A stretch of 64,000 nucleotides of DNA from Roseivirga misakiensis (GTDB lineage: Bacteria; Bacteroidota; Bacteroidia; Cytophagales; Cyclobacteriaceae), in the NCBI RefSeq assembly GCF_001747105.1, contig NZ_MDGQ01000005.1, forward strand, positions 992,001 to 1,056,000, in the 5' to 3' direction. Within the stretch, counting starts at the first letter, position 1; the number at the start of each line of letters is the position of its first letter. Below the pieces are notes generated by a model, which was given only the letters and a program-made list of their open reading frames with translations, searched no databases and was not told where the DNA came from. Both the position numbers and the translations under genes were made by a program. This document shows, piece by piece, positions 53,762 to 62,779 of the stretch.

Positions 53762-54313
53762 TTAAGCCGATTTCCTGGATTCAAAGCGATTAACCAAAAA
53801 GTCAGTCACTTTGTGGGCTCGAGTTAGGAATAGCACACCGACTATAATTTGTATAAATGAGAATAGGCTAAAGTTGTAGTCATTACTTTTTGTGATAGTA
53901 GTACTGGGGTCCTCTCCCGTAATATAACCTGTAGTAGTCGCAGTATTAAAATTGAACTTCAATTCAGTAGCATGTGCTCCGCCCATTGCAATAAGGATGC
54001 CTCCGATGACTATAACCGTGATAAAGACTCTTTGGTCGAAAGGCAGTGAGTGCTTTTCAAATTCACTTTCATCCATTCCCAAAAACTTTAAAAATTGATC
54101 AATTCTGAAAAATACTAGGGCTGTGAACAACAGAAACATCAGTGATGTCAAAAAGTTAGTGAAGAGGACTAGGTAAACACTGCCGCTCATTTGCCCGGAG
54201 AAAGTTGGTGCTGCCAATATGCCCACAAATACAATGAATGTAACAATGCCTCTCCAAAGTGTATATAGTCCAATGGCTCTCAGAATTACTTTCAGAAGTC
54301 TATAGGTGCTCAT
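53762..54313 (-). CDS. Four-TM membrane protein of unknown function
   Basis: A 183-residue protein with membrane helices at about 10-34, 45-69, 92-111 and 148-165; a Thr/Asn-rich loop (TELKFNFNTATTTGYITGEDPSTT) lies between the third and fourth. It resembles small DUF2975-type membrane proteins but I cannot assign a family with confidence. No operon partner. Confidence 0.65.
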   Translation of the reverse strand: MSTYRLLKVILRAIGLYTLWRGIVTFIVFVGILAAPTFSGQMSGSVYLVLFTNFLTSLMFLLFTALVFFRIDQFLKFLGMDESEFEKHSLPFDQRVFITVIVIGGILIAMGGAHATELKFNFNTATTTGYITGEDPSTTITKSNDYNFSLFSFIQIIVGVLFLTRAHKVTDFLVNRFESRKSA

Positions 54314-54618
54314 GTATTGGTTTGTTATTTGTGAAGATTAAATATAGTAATATCTATATTAAGGTCTGGCTTTTCGTTTGATTAAGTAATTGTCTTGAGG
54401 CAGCGTACTAAAAAGAACCACCTGATTAGTGCATTTATTTGTCTGATTCATTAGTCATTGACTGTTGTACTCATCGCCACTATTTTCTAATTTTGCAGTA
54501 TTAAAATCTCTTTATAAAACATCCGTCCAATGGCGTAAAGCCATCAGGCTTTTTGCCTAAAAGCTCCCTGATCTAGTGGAGTGTTATCATATCTATTATT
54601 AAGTTTTATAAAGAACAA
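54314..54618. other. Gene-free divergent interval
   Basis: 305 bp between the divergent membrane protein (minus) and the NAD(P)-binding protein (plus). It contains a small hairpin AAAGCC/GGCTTT (54537-54542, 54547-54552). No gene or clear promoter box was placed. Confidence 0.4.
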
Positions 54619-55257
54619 ATGAAGCAAATCATAAAAATTGCCATTTTAGGTGGTAATGGTAGAACTGGAAAATTTCTAGTGAACCAATTATTAAATCAAG
54701 GATTTAGTTTAAAACTCCTGATCCGAGATCCCAATAAATTTTCAGTCAATAATCCTTTAATTGATATCGTCGCAGGTGACGCGCTTGACGAAGATAAAGT
54801 TGATACACTTATTGAAGGCTGTCAAGCCGTGATGGGTACGATGAGTCAGCGGGAGGGAGAACCTTTGCTATCTAGCACAGCTACTCGATATATTTTGAAG
54901 GCAATGTTGAAATATGAGGTTAAGCGATATATCGTATTGGCCGGAATTAACATTGATACACCTTTTGATCAAAAGGATATACGGTCGCGGATGGCTACCG
55001 AGTTTATGAAAGCGAATTACCCAGTGCCTCATGCAGACAAACAAAAATCGTATGCTATTCTGGCCGAGAGTTCAATAGATTGGACTTTCGTGCGGGTGCC
55101 GTTGATTGACTTTGATGCAGCTATTACTCCTATAACTATCAATTTAGAGAACTGTATAGGTGATAAAATAAGTGCGGCGAGTATTGCTGCTTTTATGATA
55201 GACCAGCTTACTAAAGATGACTTTATTCGTCAAGCGCCGTTTATTTCAAATGCTTAA
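54619..55257 (+). CDS. NAD(P)-binding NmrA/atypical SDR-like protein
   Basis: A 212-residue cytoplasmic protein with the nucleotide motif ILGGNGRTGKFL (GxxGxxG), then LKLLIRDPNKF and VAGDALDEDKVDTLIEGCQAVMGTMS, as in the NmrA/NAD(P)H-dehydrogenase-like group. No catalytic Tyr-Lys. It may act as a redox sensor or an isomerase. It ends before a bidirectional terminator. Confidence 0.8.
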   Translation: MKQIIKIAILGGNGRTGKFLVNQLLNQGFSLKLLIRDPNKFSVNNPLIDIVAGDALDEDKVDTLIEGCQAVMGTMSQREGEPLLSSTATRYILKAMLKYEVKRYIVLAGINIDTPFDQKDIRSRMATEFMKANYPVPHADKQKSYAILAESSIDWTFVRVPLIDFDAAITPITINLENCIGDKISAASIAAFMIDQLTKDDFIRQAPFISNA

Positions 55258-55307
55258 GGATTAGACTGGCGAGGATGTTCATATTCCTCTTACTAATAAC
55301 CCAATAA

Positions 55308-55340
55308 AAAAGCCTTGATGAGATAATCATCAAGGCTTTT
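55308..55340. terminator. Bidirectional intrinsic terminator
   Basis: AAAAGCCTTGATGA (55308-55321) pairs perfectly with TCATCAAGGCTTTT (55327-55340), loop of five bases, with A/U runs on both sides. It serves the convergent NAD(P)-binding and TlpA-like genes. Confidence 0.9.
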
Positions 55341-55421
55341 ACCTTTTTTGCTAAGGTTCATGTGTTAATTGCGTTCTCTTGTTTGTTGGCGACTATAATT
55401 CATCAATCGCTCGTTTCGCTA

Positions 55422-56540
55422 TCAGTTTTGATCAATGATTTCAAGTAACTTTTCGGGATCGGGGTTGATGGCCAGAATCTTTCCGTTTTTATCAATAAGA
55501 AACTGTGCACCGCCAGAATTTGCAATGCCATATTTTTCCCAAATTTTATCGTTGTTGGCTACTTCTATGTAGTTTTTCCAGGGGTATTTGAATCTACTAA
55601 TTGCCTTTTTAGCTTTGGCGGCTTCATCAATTCCACCTACTACTCCTACAATTTGTATGTCTTTAGAAAGGCTAGAATATTTCTCCTTTAGGATTAGACT
55701 TTTCTTGATACAGGGACCACACCAAGGTGACCATAAATCCAAAATGGTATATTTTTTCTGATCAATGACTTCCGATAGTTTTTGAGTTTTTTCTTTTCCA
55801 TCATCAAGTAAAATATCAATGTAATCATATCCTACTTTGATACTCGATAACGCGGTGTAAAGGTTATAAGCACGTTCTGTAAGCGGGTGATCGGGTAATT
55901 TTCTCAAGTAAAATTCCTGGTAAGATTCAAATAGACTTGAGGGAATCATCATTTGATCGGCACTTTGTAATAAAAAGACATACTCATTCAGGCCTAGAAT
56001 ACTCTTATCATTTAGAAAATAGTCGTAGTGAAATGCCAGGGCTTCTTTATTCAAAGAGTCTAATCTTACTTTTAGTTTATTGAATTTCTCAGTGCCCTTT
56101 TCATATTGAAACAATTCACCGTAAATCTCATTGCCTTTTTGTGCAAACTGCTGCGAGAATTCTTCCTGATATTGCTTTTTTCTAATAGCCATTTCGTCAC
56201 CCTTTATCACATTCTTCTGATATTCTTGCATAGGGAATAACTCAAACTCTATGGTAGGACTGGTAGGGAAAAAATTAATGGGCCGCCAGCTTCCTTTGTT
56301 TAGATCACTTTTATAGACAATAGCGTACTCTTCGACGTCTTCATAGCGAAGGTTGAAACTGAATTCTTGTCCGGCACTAACAGGTATTTCTACGCCATTA
56401 TACCGCATATCCTCATGTGATTTGGCTAAGATGAGCGTGTCAGCGACAATGTTTTTGATATAACCTTTTAGTTCTGTTGTATGCTGTCCAAATGCATTCA
56501 GGCTGGCTAGTAATAGGCTAAGTACAATAGTCTTTTTCAT
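55422..56540 (-). CDS. TlpA-like thiol-disulfide oxidoreductase, secreted
   Basis: A 372-residue exported protein with a signal peptide (LLASLNAFGQ). An N-terminal DUF4369-like beta domain (residues 20-110) and helical middle are followed by a thioredoxin domain from about 250 with YTILDLWSPWCGPCIKKSL. The active Cys pair is intact. Expected role: reduction or isomerisation of disulfides in the periplasm. This architecture is standard for Bacteroidota. Confidence 0.88.
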   Translation of the reverse strand: MKKTIVLSLLLASLNAFGQHTTELKGYIKNIVADTLILAKSHEDMRYNGVEIPVSAGQEFSFNLRYEDVEEYAIVYKSDLNKGSWRPINFFPTSPTIEFELFPMQEYQKNVIKGDEMAIRKKQYQEEFSQQFAQKGNEIYGELFQYEKGTEKFNKLKVRLDSLNKEALAFHYDYFLNDKSILGLNEYVFLLQSADQMMIPSSLFESYQEFYLRKLPDHPLTERAYNLYTALSSIKVGYDYIDILLDDGKEKTQKLSEVIDQKKYTILDLWSPWCGPCIKKSLILKEKYSSLSKDIQIVGVVGGIDEAAKAKKAISRFKYPWKNYIEVANNDKIWEKYGIANSGGAQFLIDKNGKILAINPDPEKLLEIIDQN

Positions 56541-56775
56541 GGTTGTCTTTTTAAAAGTTGAAGAGGGTGCACATACTTTTAAATGAGCATACCTTCCAAT
56601 TCATCGGTGGGATAGAATACTCAAATAAGAGTAGTCATATTCCAAGGTCATTCGGCTTTGGTTATTTAATTATCCAAGCGCTATTTATTTAGATGCGGAA
56701 ATCAAAGAACGAGTTACACCTTCAGCACGAAAGTTCACCTTTAAATTGACGTGCCACTTTTAATACATTGATTAC

Positions 56776-57465
56776 CTATAGTTTGAGCTCTTCTTTCAGG
56801 TTCTTTAAATCTTTTAACGCTTCTCCTTTTAGTAGCCAAGCACCTGCAAATAGTATAAGCATGACTACTTCTACCCAAAAGACAAAACGCACACCTGCTT
56901 TTTCAGGGAAGAATTTTAGTGTGACACCTGCAAATACTAAAGTGGCCAATATGCCATAGCCACATGCGGAGTAAATCAGGTTTCTTAGTTTTTTTCCAGG
57001 TGCTGTAAGATCGCCTTGAGTAAACTGCCGTATGGACATAATGGCCATACAGATAAAGAAGATAACCGCACTGCCAAAATGGATGCCACCAATGGGCAAG
57101 AAACCGAAGAGCATATCACTTTCTAAAACTAGGATAGGGGTTGTTTTGAGGCCTGGTACTCCTGCCTCGAAAGGAGTAGGAAAGATGGCGACAAAGGCTA
57201 TGGCAACACCACCGATGCTGGTAATGGCATTGTCTAACCAATCATAGCCCTTGTAAGAGAGTAGAAAAACACCAATCAGCATTAGTAAGCTGGTAAATAT
57301 GATGCCAGCAACCGAATAGTAATAATGGCTGATCGAGGGCAAATTAGAATTGGAAACTATTGGAAGAAGAATAGGAAGCAAGGCACCAAAGGTGCCAATC
57401 CATTTCCTGATGCGGTAATAACTGAGATTAGTGTTAGTACCAATGTTTGGGTTGGTTGAAGACAT
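56776..57465 (-). CDS. Six- to seven-TM membrane protein (DUF998-like)
   Basis: A 229-residue protein starting at MSSTNPNIGTNTNLSYYRIRKW. I prefer this ATG at 57465 to the one 17 codons upstream because the extra segment has no conserved features. The pattern GALLPILLPIVSNSNLPSISHYYYSVAGIIFTSLLMLIGVFLLSYKGYDWLDNAI belongs to a common bacterial membrane family of unknown function close to DUF998. Confidence 0.65.
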   Translation of the reverse strand: MSSTNPNIGTNTNLSYYRIRKWIGTFGALLPILLPIVSNSNLPSISHYYYSVAGIIFTSLLMLIGVFLLSYKGYDWLDNAITSIGGVAIAFVAIFPTPFEAGVPGLKTTPILVLESDMLFGFLPIGGIHFGSAVIFFICMAIMSIRQFTQGDLTAPGKKLRNLIYSACGYGILATLVFAGVTLKFFPEKAGVRFVFWVEVVMLILFAGAWLLKGEALKDLKNLKEELKL

Positions 57466-57791
57466 AATCGATCTTTTTTCTAATTTCAAGGAAGTCCATA
57501 AAAGCCGCAATACCAACTTTTGGGGATAGCAGTACTCGGATTGCCTACTACCGTTTTAGTAATAAGAGATCCACGCTACGCGCCTTCAAAAAGTACATAA
57601 GACCAAGAAAGACCTAAACTAGTTAGAGAATAAATGAATCTATCCAGTATCAACGATGTCCCGAGCGCAGGTGCCAAGAAATAGTTGAAGAATGATCAGT
57701 TTGGAGCTAAAACCCCTCTTGATGTCACTCCTTAGCACAAAAAAAGCCTTGATGTGTGGACACCAAGGCTTTAGCATAATTTTGAATTAGA
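57466..57791. other. Gene-free interval holding the trxA terminator
   Basis: 326 bp between trxA and the membrane protein gene, both on the minus strand. Apart from the terminator at 57739-57772 I see no ORF, RNA or repeat. Confidence 0.5.
57739..57772 (-). terminator. Intrinsic terminator of trxA
   Basis: AAAGCCTTG (57743-57751) pairs with CAAGGCTTT (57764-57772), with an inner GTG/CAC extension, followed on the minus strand by seven U residues. It lies 19 bp after the trxA stop. Confidence 0.88.
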
Positions 57792-58121
57792 TTAAGCGCC
57801 GATTGCTTCGTCTAATTTTCCTGTTAATACGTTTTTTGGAACAGCTCCAATTACGCTGTCCACCACTTCACCATTTTTAAAGTAAAGTAGGGCAGGAATT
57901 GATCTAATTCCGTATTTGATAGAAATGTCTTGGTTCGCATCAACGTCAACTTTCCCCACTACGGCATTGTCACCATATTCTCCTGCAATCTCTTCTACAA
58001 CTGGTCCTACCATTCTACAAGGGCCACACCATGCTGCCCAAAAATCTACTAAAACCGGTTTGTCAGACTTCAATACTAATTCCTCGAAGTTGCTCTCATT
58101 AATCTCTAATGCGTTTGCCAT
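57792..58121 (-). CDS. trxA: Thioredoxin
   Basis: A 109-residue cytoplasmic thioredoxin with the active site W-C32-G-P-C35 in DFWAAWCGPCRMVGP, the conserved Asp (LVDFWA), the cis-Pro segment IRSIPALLYFKNG and the C-terminal GAVPKNVL. It reduces protein disulfides and ribonucleotide reductase. It is upstream of its own terminator and has a separate promoter from dnaE. Confidence 0.95.
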   Translation of the reverse strand: MANALEINESNFEELVLKSDKPVLVDFWAAWCGPCRMVGPVVEEIAGEYGDNAVVGKVDVDANQDISIKYGIRSIPALLYFKNGEVVDSVIGAVPKNVLTGKLDEAIGA

Positions 58122-58167
58122 TTCTTTTTTATTTATTCTTAATTCCTTTTTTCTGTTTCAAAGACAA

Positions 58168-58175
58168 CAAAACTA
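58168..58175 (-). promoter_or_regulatory. Possible -7 box of the trxA promoter
   Basis: Minus strand TAGTTTTG matches TAnnTTTG and ends 46 bases before the trxA ATG. I see no good TTTG box about 19 bases upstream. Confidence 0.4.
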
Positions 58176-58219
58176 AATAAAAAGTTCCGAAGATAAATCG
58201 TTGTCTCGGGATATAACTA

Positions 58220-61200
58220 TTAAGCAGTAATGAGGTTTGCAGAATCTGAGAATTCCTTCAAACCATTAATCAACTCGTTGCTTGGGCTGATCTTAATTTT
58301 TCGAGCGAACAACTCTACTTTTAGGTTTTCACCGCGATCGACTAGCTCAATTTTTAAATCCGTTTCGCCAGGATGCTCATTGGTCAGTCGTGTGATATTT
58401 TCTATCATTTCCTGATCCACCATTTTGGCATCTATTTTCACTCTTACTCCTTTCCCTCTTTTTTCTCGGAGTTCACTCAAAAGCGCAATACTATGTGTTT
58501 GCAATTCCCAATCTTCTGGGCTAGGGTTAATGCTCGGATTCTCTTTTATTTCCTTTTTCTTCCGCCAATTAATCTCTACTCGACCTGTAATGTGCAAAAA
58601 CTCACCAGGCCTTAAATATTGGGCATGGTTGATATATTTTTCACCTAAAAGGAATAGTTCAACAGATCCATTATAGTCTTCCACGTTAACTACGCCATAG
58701 GGCTTGCCATTTTTGGTTTGCCCCATTCTAACACCATTTACAATGCCCCCGATGGAAATGTCTTGGTTTGGAAACTTATTGATGTCATTGATCGGTTTAC
58801 AGAAGCTTTCAAGTTCTATTTCAAATTGATCAAGCGGATGTCCCGAAATATAGAAACCTACGATTTCTTTCTCCCTCTTTAATTTTTCCATTTGAGTAAA
58901 TGGCTCCATATCTGCCACACGAGGTAACGGCGTAGCGACAGCACTATCACCACCAAACAGAGAAACTTGTGCCGCATCTTTCTCAGCTTGTTTCGCGTTT
59001 GCGTAGCGAATGACTTTTTCGATCAAGGTTTGTTCGCCTTCAGGAGACCATAAGTATTGTCTTCGGTGGTACTGCTCAAAACAATCAAAACCTCCCGCTT
59101 GTGCAAGGGATTCGAAGTTTCGCTTATTTACTGTTCTTAGGTTAATTCTTTCAGCAAACTCAAAAACATTTGGATATGGCCCGTTTTCTTTACGTTCGCG
59201 GATTATTTCTTCAATCGCTGCTTCACCAGCACCTTTTACAGCACCCATTCCAAATCGGATTTCGCCTTTTTGGTTTACAGTAAATTTGTAGTTCGATTCA
59301 TTAACATCTGGCCCTAAAACTGGAACCCCCATTCGCTGGCATTCTTCCATAAAGAAAGTCACCTGCTTAATGTCATTCATATTATTACTCAATACCGACG
59401 CCATATATTCTGCCGGATAATGGGCTTTTAAATAGGCGGTTTGAAAAGCAACGTAAGCATAACAAGTTGAATGTGATTTGTTGAATGCGTAAGAGGCAAA
59501 AGCTTCCCAGTCTCTCCAGATTTTCTCAAGTTTATCCTCCGCATGACCCTTTGCCTTGGCTTGATCCACAAACTTGGGCTTCATTTTATCAAGCACCTGT
59601 CGCTGCTTTTTACCCATGGCCTTACGCAGCACATCGGCTTCACCTTTCGTGAAATCAGCGAGCTTTTGCGAAAGCAACATCACTTGCTCTTGGTACACTG
59701 TAATACCATAAGTTTCGGCAAGATATTCCTCCATATCAGCCAAGTCATAAGTGATTGGTTCATCACCATGCTTTCTACGAATAAAGGATGGGATATATTC
59801 CAACGGCCCTGGACGATAGAGTGCGTTCATTGCAATTAAATCTGCAAACTCCGTCGGCTTTAATTCCTTCATGTATTTCTGCATACCAGCAGATTCGTAT
59901 TGGAATATGCCGACAGTTTCACCGCGTTGGAATAGCTCGTAAGTCTTAGTGTCGTCTAAAGGAAAATCATCAGGCACTAGATCGATATCATGACGCTCTT
60001 TTACGTTTTTAACAGCATCCTTGATCAGTGTGAGCGTCTTTAGCCCCAAGAAGTCCATCTTGAGTAGCCCAGCATCTTCTACTACGGCATTATCAAACTG
60101 CGTACACCACATGTCTGAGTCTTTGGCCGTGGCCACAGGGGCAAAATTGGTGATGTCATCTGGCGTGATAATGACACCGCAAGCATGGATACCGACGTTC
60201 CTGACCGATCCTTCAAGAACGCGTGCTTGGTTAATTACTTTTGATTCAGGACTTGAACCATTAGCAATATTTTTGAGCTCGTTGGCTAAAGGAATTTGTT
60301 CTGATCGAATCTTCGCTTTTAGTTCTTGATCGCTTAGCGAAAAGAGCTTGGCCAGCTTAATATCAGGAACCAGTTTGGCGATTCTATCGGCATCGGGTAG
60401 GGGCAATTCCATCACACGAGAGGTGTCTCGGATCGACGATTTTGCCGCCATGGTACCATAGGTAATGATTTGAGCCACTTGGTTCTTACCGTATTTCTCA
60501 ATCACATAGTCGATTACCTTTTGGCGCCCTTCATCGTCGAAGTCGATGTCAATATCTGGTAATGAAACCCTATCTGGATTCAAGAAACGCTCAAAAAGTA
60601 GATCGTACTTAATGGGGTCAACATTGGTGATGTTAATACAATACGCAACTACTGATCCTGCCGCAGAACCTCGACCTGGCCCAACAGAAACTCCCATTTC
60701 TGTCGCCTTATTGGTGAAGTCTTGAACAATCAAGAAGTAGCCAGGGTAACCAGTATTTTCTATGGTAGCCAATTCAAAATCCAGTCGTTCAGTAATTTCG
60801 TCGGTAATTTCACCGTAACGTCTTTTGGCACCTTCATAAGTTAGGTGCCTTAAAAAAGCGTTTTCACCTCGTTTGCCGCCATCTACGTGGTCTTCAGGAT
60901 GGACAAATTCTTCTGGGATTTCATATTTAGGGAGAAGTACATCTCTGGCGAGTTCATAAGTCTCAACCTTCTCGACAATTTCGTTGATGTTCGCAATGGC
61001 TTCGGGTATATCGGAGAAGAGTTTCTTCATCTCAGCTTGAGATTTCATGTAAAACTCATCGTTAGGAAAGCCATAACGGAATTCTCTGCCACGCTTACCG
61101 ATATATTTTTTAGGCTTATTGACAGATTCTGCGTCTTTTACACACAAGAGAACGTCATGTGCCTCTGACTGCTCTTTTCGGGTGTAATATGTATTATTTG

Positions 61201-62512
61201 ACGCGATGTATTTGACACTGTGTTTTTGGCAAAGCTGTAGTAGAATTTGATTGACATGATCTTCTTCTGGTAAACCATGTCGGTTGATTTCGGCATAAAA
61301 GTCATCCCCAAAGTGCTCTTTCCACCATAGAAAGGCTTCTTCGGCCTGAGTTTCTCCAACATTTAAAATTTTGTAAGCTACTTCGCCCCAGAGCGCTCCT
61401 GAAGTGATAATAAGATCGTCTTTAAATGCTAAAAGGTCATTTTTATCAATTCTAGGCACATAATAGAAACCATCAGTAAAGGCAATCGAAGATAATTTGA
61501 CCAGATTGTGATATCCATTTTTGTTTTTGGCCAAAATGACCGTCTGAAAGCCATTATCTTGGACTTTCTTGTTATGCCGATCGGCGCATACATTGAATTC
61601 ACACCCGACAATTGGTTTGATTTCAGCAGCTAGGGCAGCTCTTACAAATTGGAACGCACCCATCATGTTTCCATGATCCGTTAGGGCTACAGCTGGCATT
61701 CCCATTTCTTGGGCAGCACCTACTATGCCGGGAATATCGGAGATGGCTTGTAAGATGGAAAATTGCGAATGTACATGAAGATGAGAAAACGGAACATCTT
61801 CCAGTGAGGCCAAGGCATCGCGATCGATTTTTGCGGCACCCGCTCCAGTTTTTTGACTTTCTGCCTGAGCAAAGTTAGCGGCATCTAATTCAGGTGCTTC
61901 ATAATTAATGTCGGCCAGTTTTACACCTTCCGCAGGCGGAATCACGCTTTCTTTTAGTAGCCCGAAGAAACATTTGGCAGTAGCGTCTACGTCATAAGCA
62001 GCATCGTGGGCATCGGCAAAAGGAACTCCGAAAAGTTTAGTGTGAAGTTCGGTAAGCGTAGGCCATTTAAACTGACCACCTCTACCACCAGGAATAGCAC
62101 AAAAATTAGTAGAGACGAGCTTAGTATCGAGCGGCTCAAGTGGCTCGAGTTCATTGGTAAGTTCTGCCCTTAAATATTCAGAACCAACTATGTTGTAGTC
62201 AAACTCAATGTTGTGACCAATTCCTTTGGTCGCCTGATCAATATCTTTCTTGAAAATGGCTAGAACTTCCTTTATATCAAGGCCTTCGGCTTGGGCGCGT
62301 TCAGTAGTAATTCCGTGAATTTGAACTGCGTTATAAGGAATGGTAAAACCATCAGGCTTAACGATTAGGTTCTGGGCAGAGACCAAATCTCCGTTGGTAT
62401 CATGGAGTTGCCAAGCGATCTGAACTAGGCGGGGCCAGTTCTCAAAGTCGGTGAGGGGTGCATTATAATTCTGCGGTAAACCGGTGGTTTCCGTGTCAAA
62501 TATAAGATACAT
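58220..62512 (-). CDS. dnaE: DNA polymerase III alpha subunit with N-terminal proofreading exonuclease
   Basis: A 1430-residue replicative polymerase. Residues 1-185 form a DEDDh exonuclease (D6-T-E8, D105, H169/D174), so polymerase and proofreader are fused. A PHP domain starts with HLHVHS at 244-249. The polymerase core includes SVGPGRGSAAGSVVAYC and the catalytic PDIDIDFDDEGR, followed by the HhH and C-terminal OB-fold (GGIVNGVRMGQTKNGKPYGVVNVED). Fusions of this kind occur in Bacteroidota DnaE. It is a single-gene transcript, followed by trxA after 98 bp. Confidence 0.95.
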   Translation of the reverse strand: MYLIFDTETTGLPQNYNAPLTDFENWPRLVQIAWQLHDTNGDLVSAQNLIVKPDGFTIPYNAVQIHGITTERAQAEGLDIKEVLAIFKKDIDQATKGIGHNIEFDYNIVGSEYLRAELTNELEPLEPLDTKLVSTNFCAIPGGRGGQFKWPTLTELHTKLFGVPFADAHDAAYDVDATAKCFFGLLKESVIPPAEGVKLADINYEAPELDAANFAQAESQKTGAGAAKIDRDALASLEDVPFSHLHVHSQFSILQAISDIPGIVGAAQEMGMPAVALTDHGNMMGAFQFVRAALAAEIKPIVGCEFNVCADRHNKKVQDNGFQTVILAKNKNGYHNLVKLSSIAFTDGFYYVPRIDKNDLLAFKDDLIITSGALWGEVAYKILNVGETQAEEAFLWWKEHFGDDFYAEINRHGLPEEDHVNQILLQLCQKHSVKYIASNNTYYTRKEQSEAHDVLLCVKDAESVNKPKKYIGKRGREFRYGFPNDEFYMKSQAEMKKLFSDIPEAIANINEIVEKVETYELARDVLLPKYEIPEEFVHPEDHVDGGKRGENAFLRHLTYEGAKRRYGEITDEITERLDFELATIENTGYPGYFLIVQDFTNKATEMGVSVGPGRGSAAGSVVAYCINITNVDPIKYDLLFERFLNPDRVSLPDIDIDFDDEGRQKVIDYVIEKYGKNQVAQIITYGTMAAKSSIRDTSRVMELPLPDADRIAKLVPDIKLAKLFSLSDQELKAKIRSEQIPLANELKNIANGSSPESKVINQARVLEGSVRNVGIHACGVIITPDDITNFAPVATAKDSDMWCTQFDNAVVEDAGLLKMDFLGLKTLTLIKDAVKNVKERHDIDLVPDDFPLDDTKTYELFQRGETVGIFQYESAGMQKYMKELKPTEFADLIAMNALYRPGPLEYIPSFIRRKHGDEPITYDLADMEEYLAETYGITVYQEQVMLLSQKLADFTKGEADVLRKAMGKKQRQVLDKMKPKFVDQAKAKGHAEDKLEKIWRDWEAFASYAFNKSHSTCYAYVAFQTAYLKAHYPAEYMASVLSNNMNDIKQVTFFMEECQRMGVPVLGPDVNESNYKFTVNQKGEIRFGMGAVKGAGEAAIEEIIRERKENGPYPNVFEFAERINLRTVNKRNFESLAQAGGFDCFEQYHRRQYLWSPEGEQTLIEKVIRYANAKQAEKDAAQVSLFGGDSAVATPLPRVADMEPFTQMEKLKREKEIVGFYISGHPLDQFEIELESFCKPINDINKFPNQDISIGGIVNGVRMGQTKNGKPYGVVNVEDYNGSVELFLLGEKYINHAQYLRPGEFLHITGRVEINWRKKKEIKENPSINPSPEDWELQTHSIALLSELREKRGKGVRVKIDAKMVDQEMIENITRLTNEHPGETDLKIELVDRGENLKVELFARKIKISPSNELINGLKEFSDSANLITA

Positions 62513-62537
62513 AAATACTTAGCTCGAAAAGTTGATA

Positions 62538-62591
62538 GATTGCCTCAAAGCAATCATCTAAAATAAGCAAAAGGTGCTTCTTGGAGAAGCA
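62538..62591. promoter_or_regulatory. Two small hairpins upstream of dnaE
   Basis: GATTGC/GCAATC (62538-62543 and 62550-62555) and TGCTTC/GAAGCA (62575-62580 and 62586-62591) lie within 80 bases upstream of the dnaE ATG at 62512. They may be regulatory or chance. Confidence 0.3.
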
Positions 62592-62779
62592 GATGAGCAC
62601 TAATTAATCAAGGAATTTTATCGGTCTATCAACACTCGTTTTTGCTAGCCGTCTAACCGAATTGTAACCCGTCAATGGATTGAAAAACTTCCTATAAATC
62701 GCTATTCTTTCATTCATCCGAAAAGGAGGTATTTGCTTGTGCTTTATGTTTATATTCAAGACAACCTTTAAAAGCACAA

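Noticed and set aside
58373-58676. Plus-strand frames at the 3' end of dnaE
   Set aside because: Antisense shadows of dnaE with no recognisable features.
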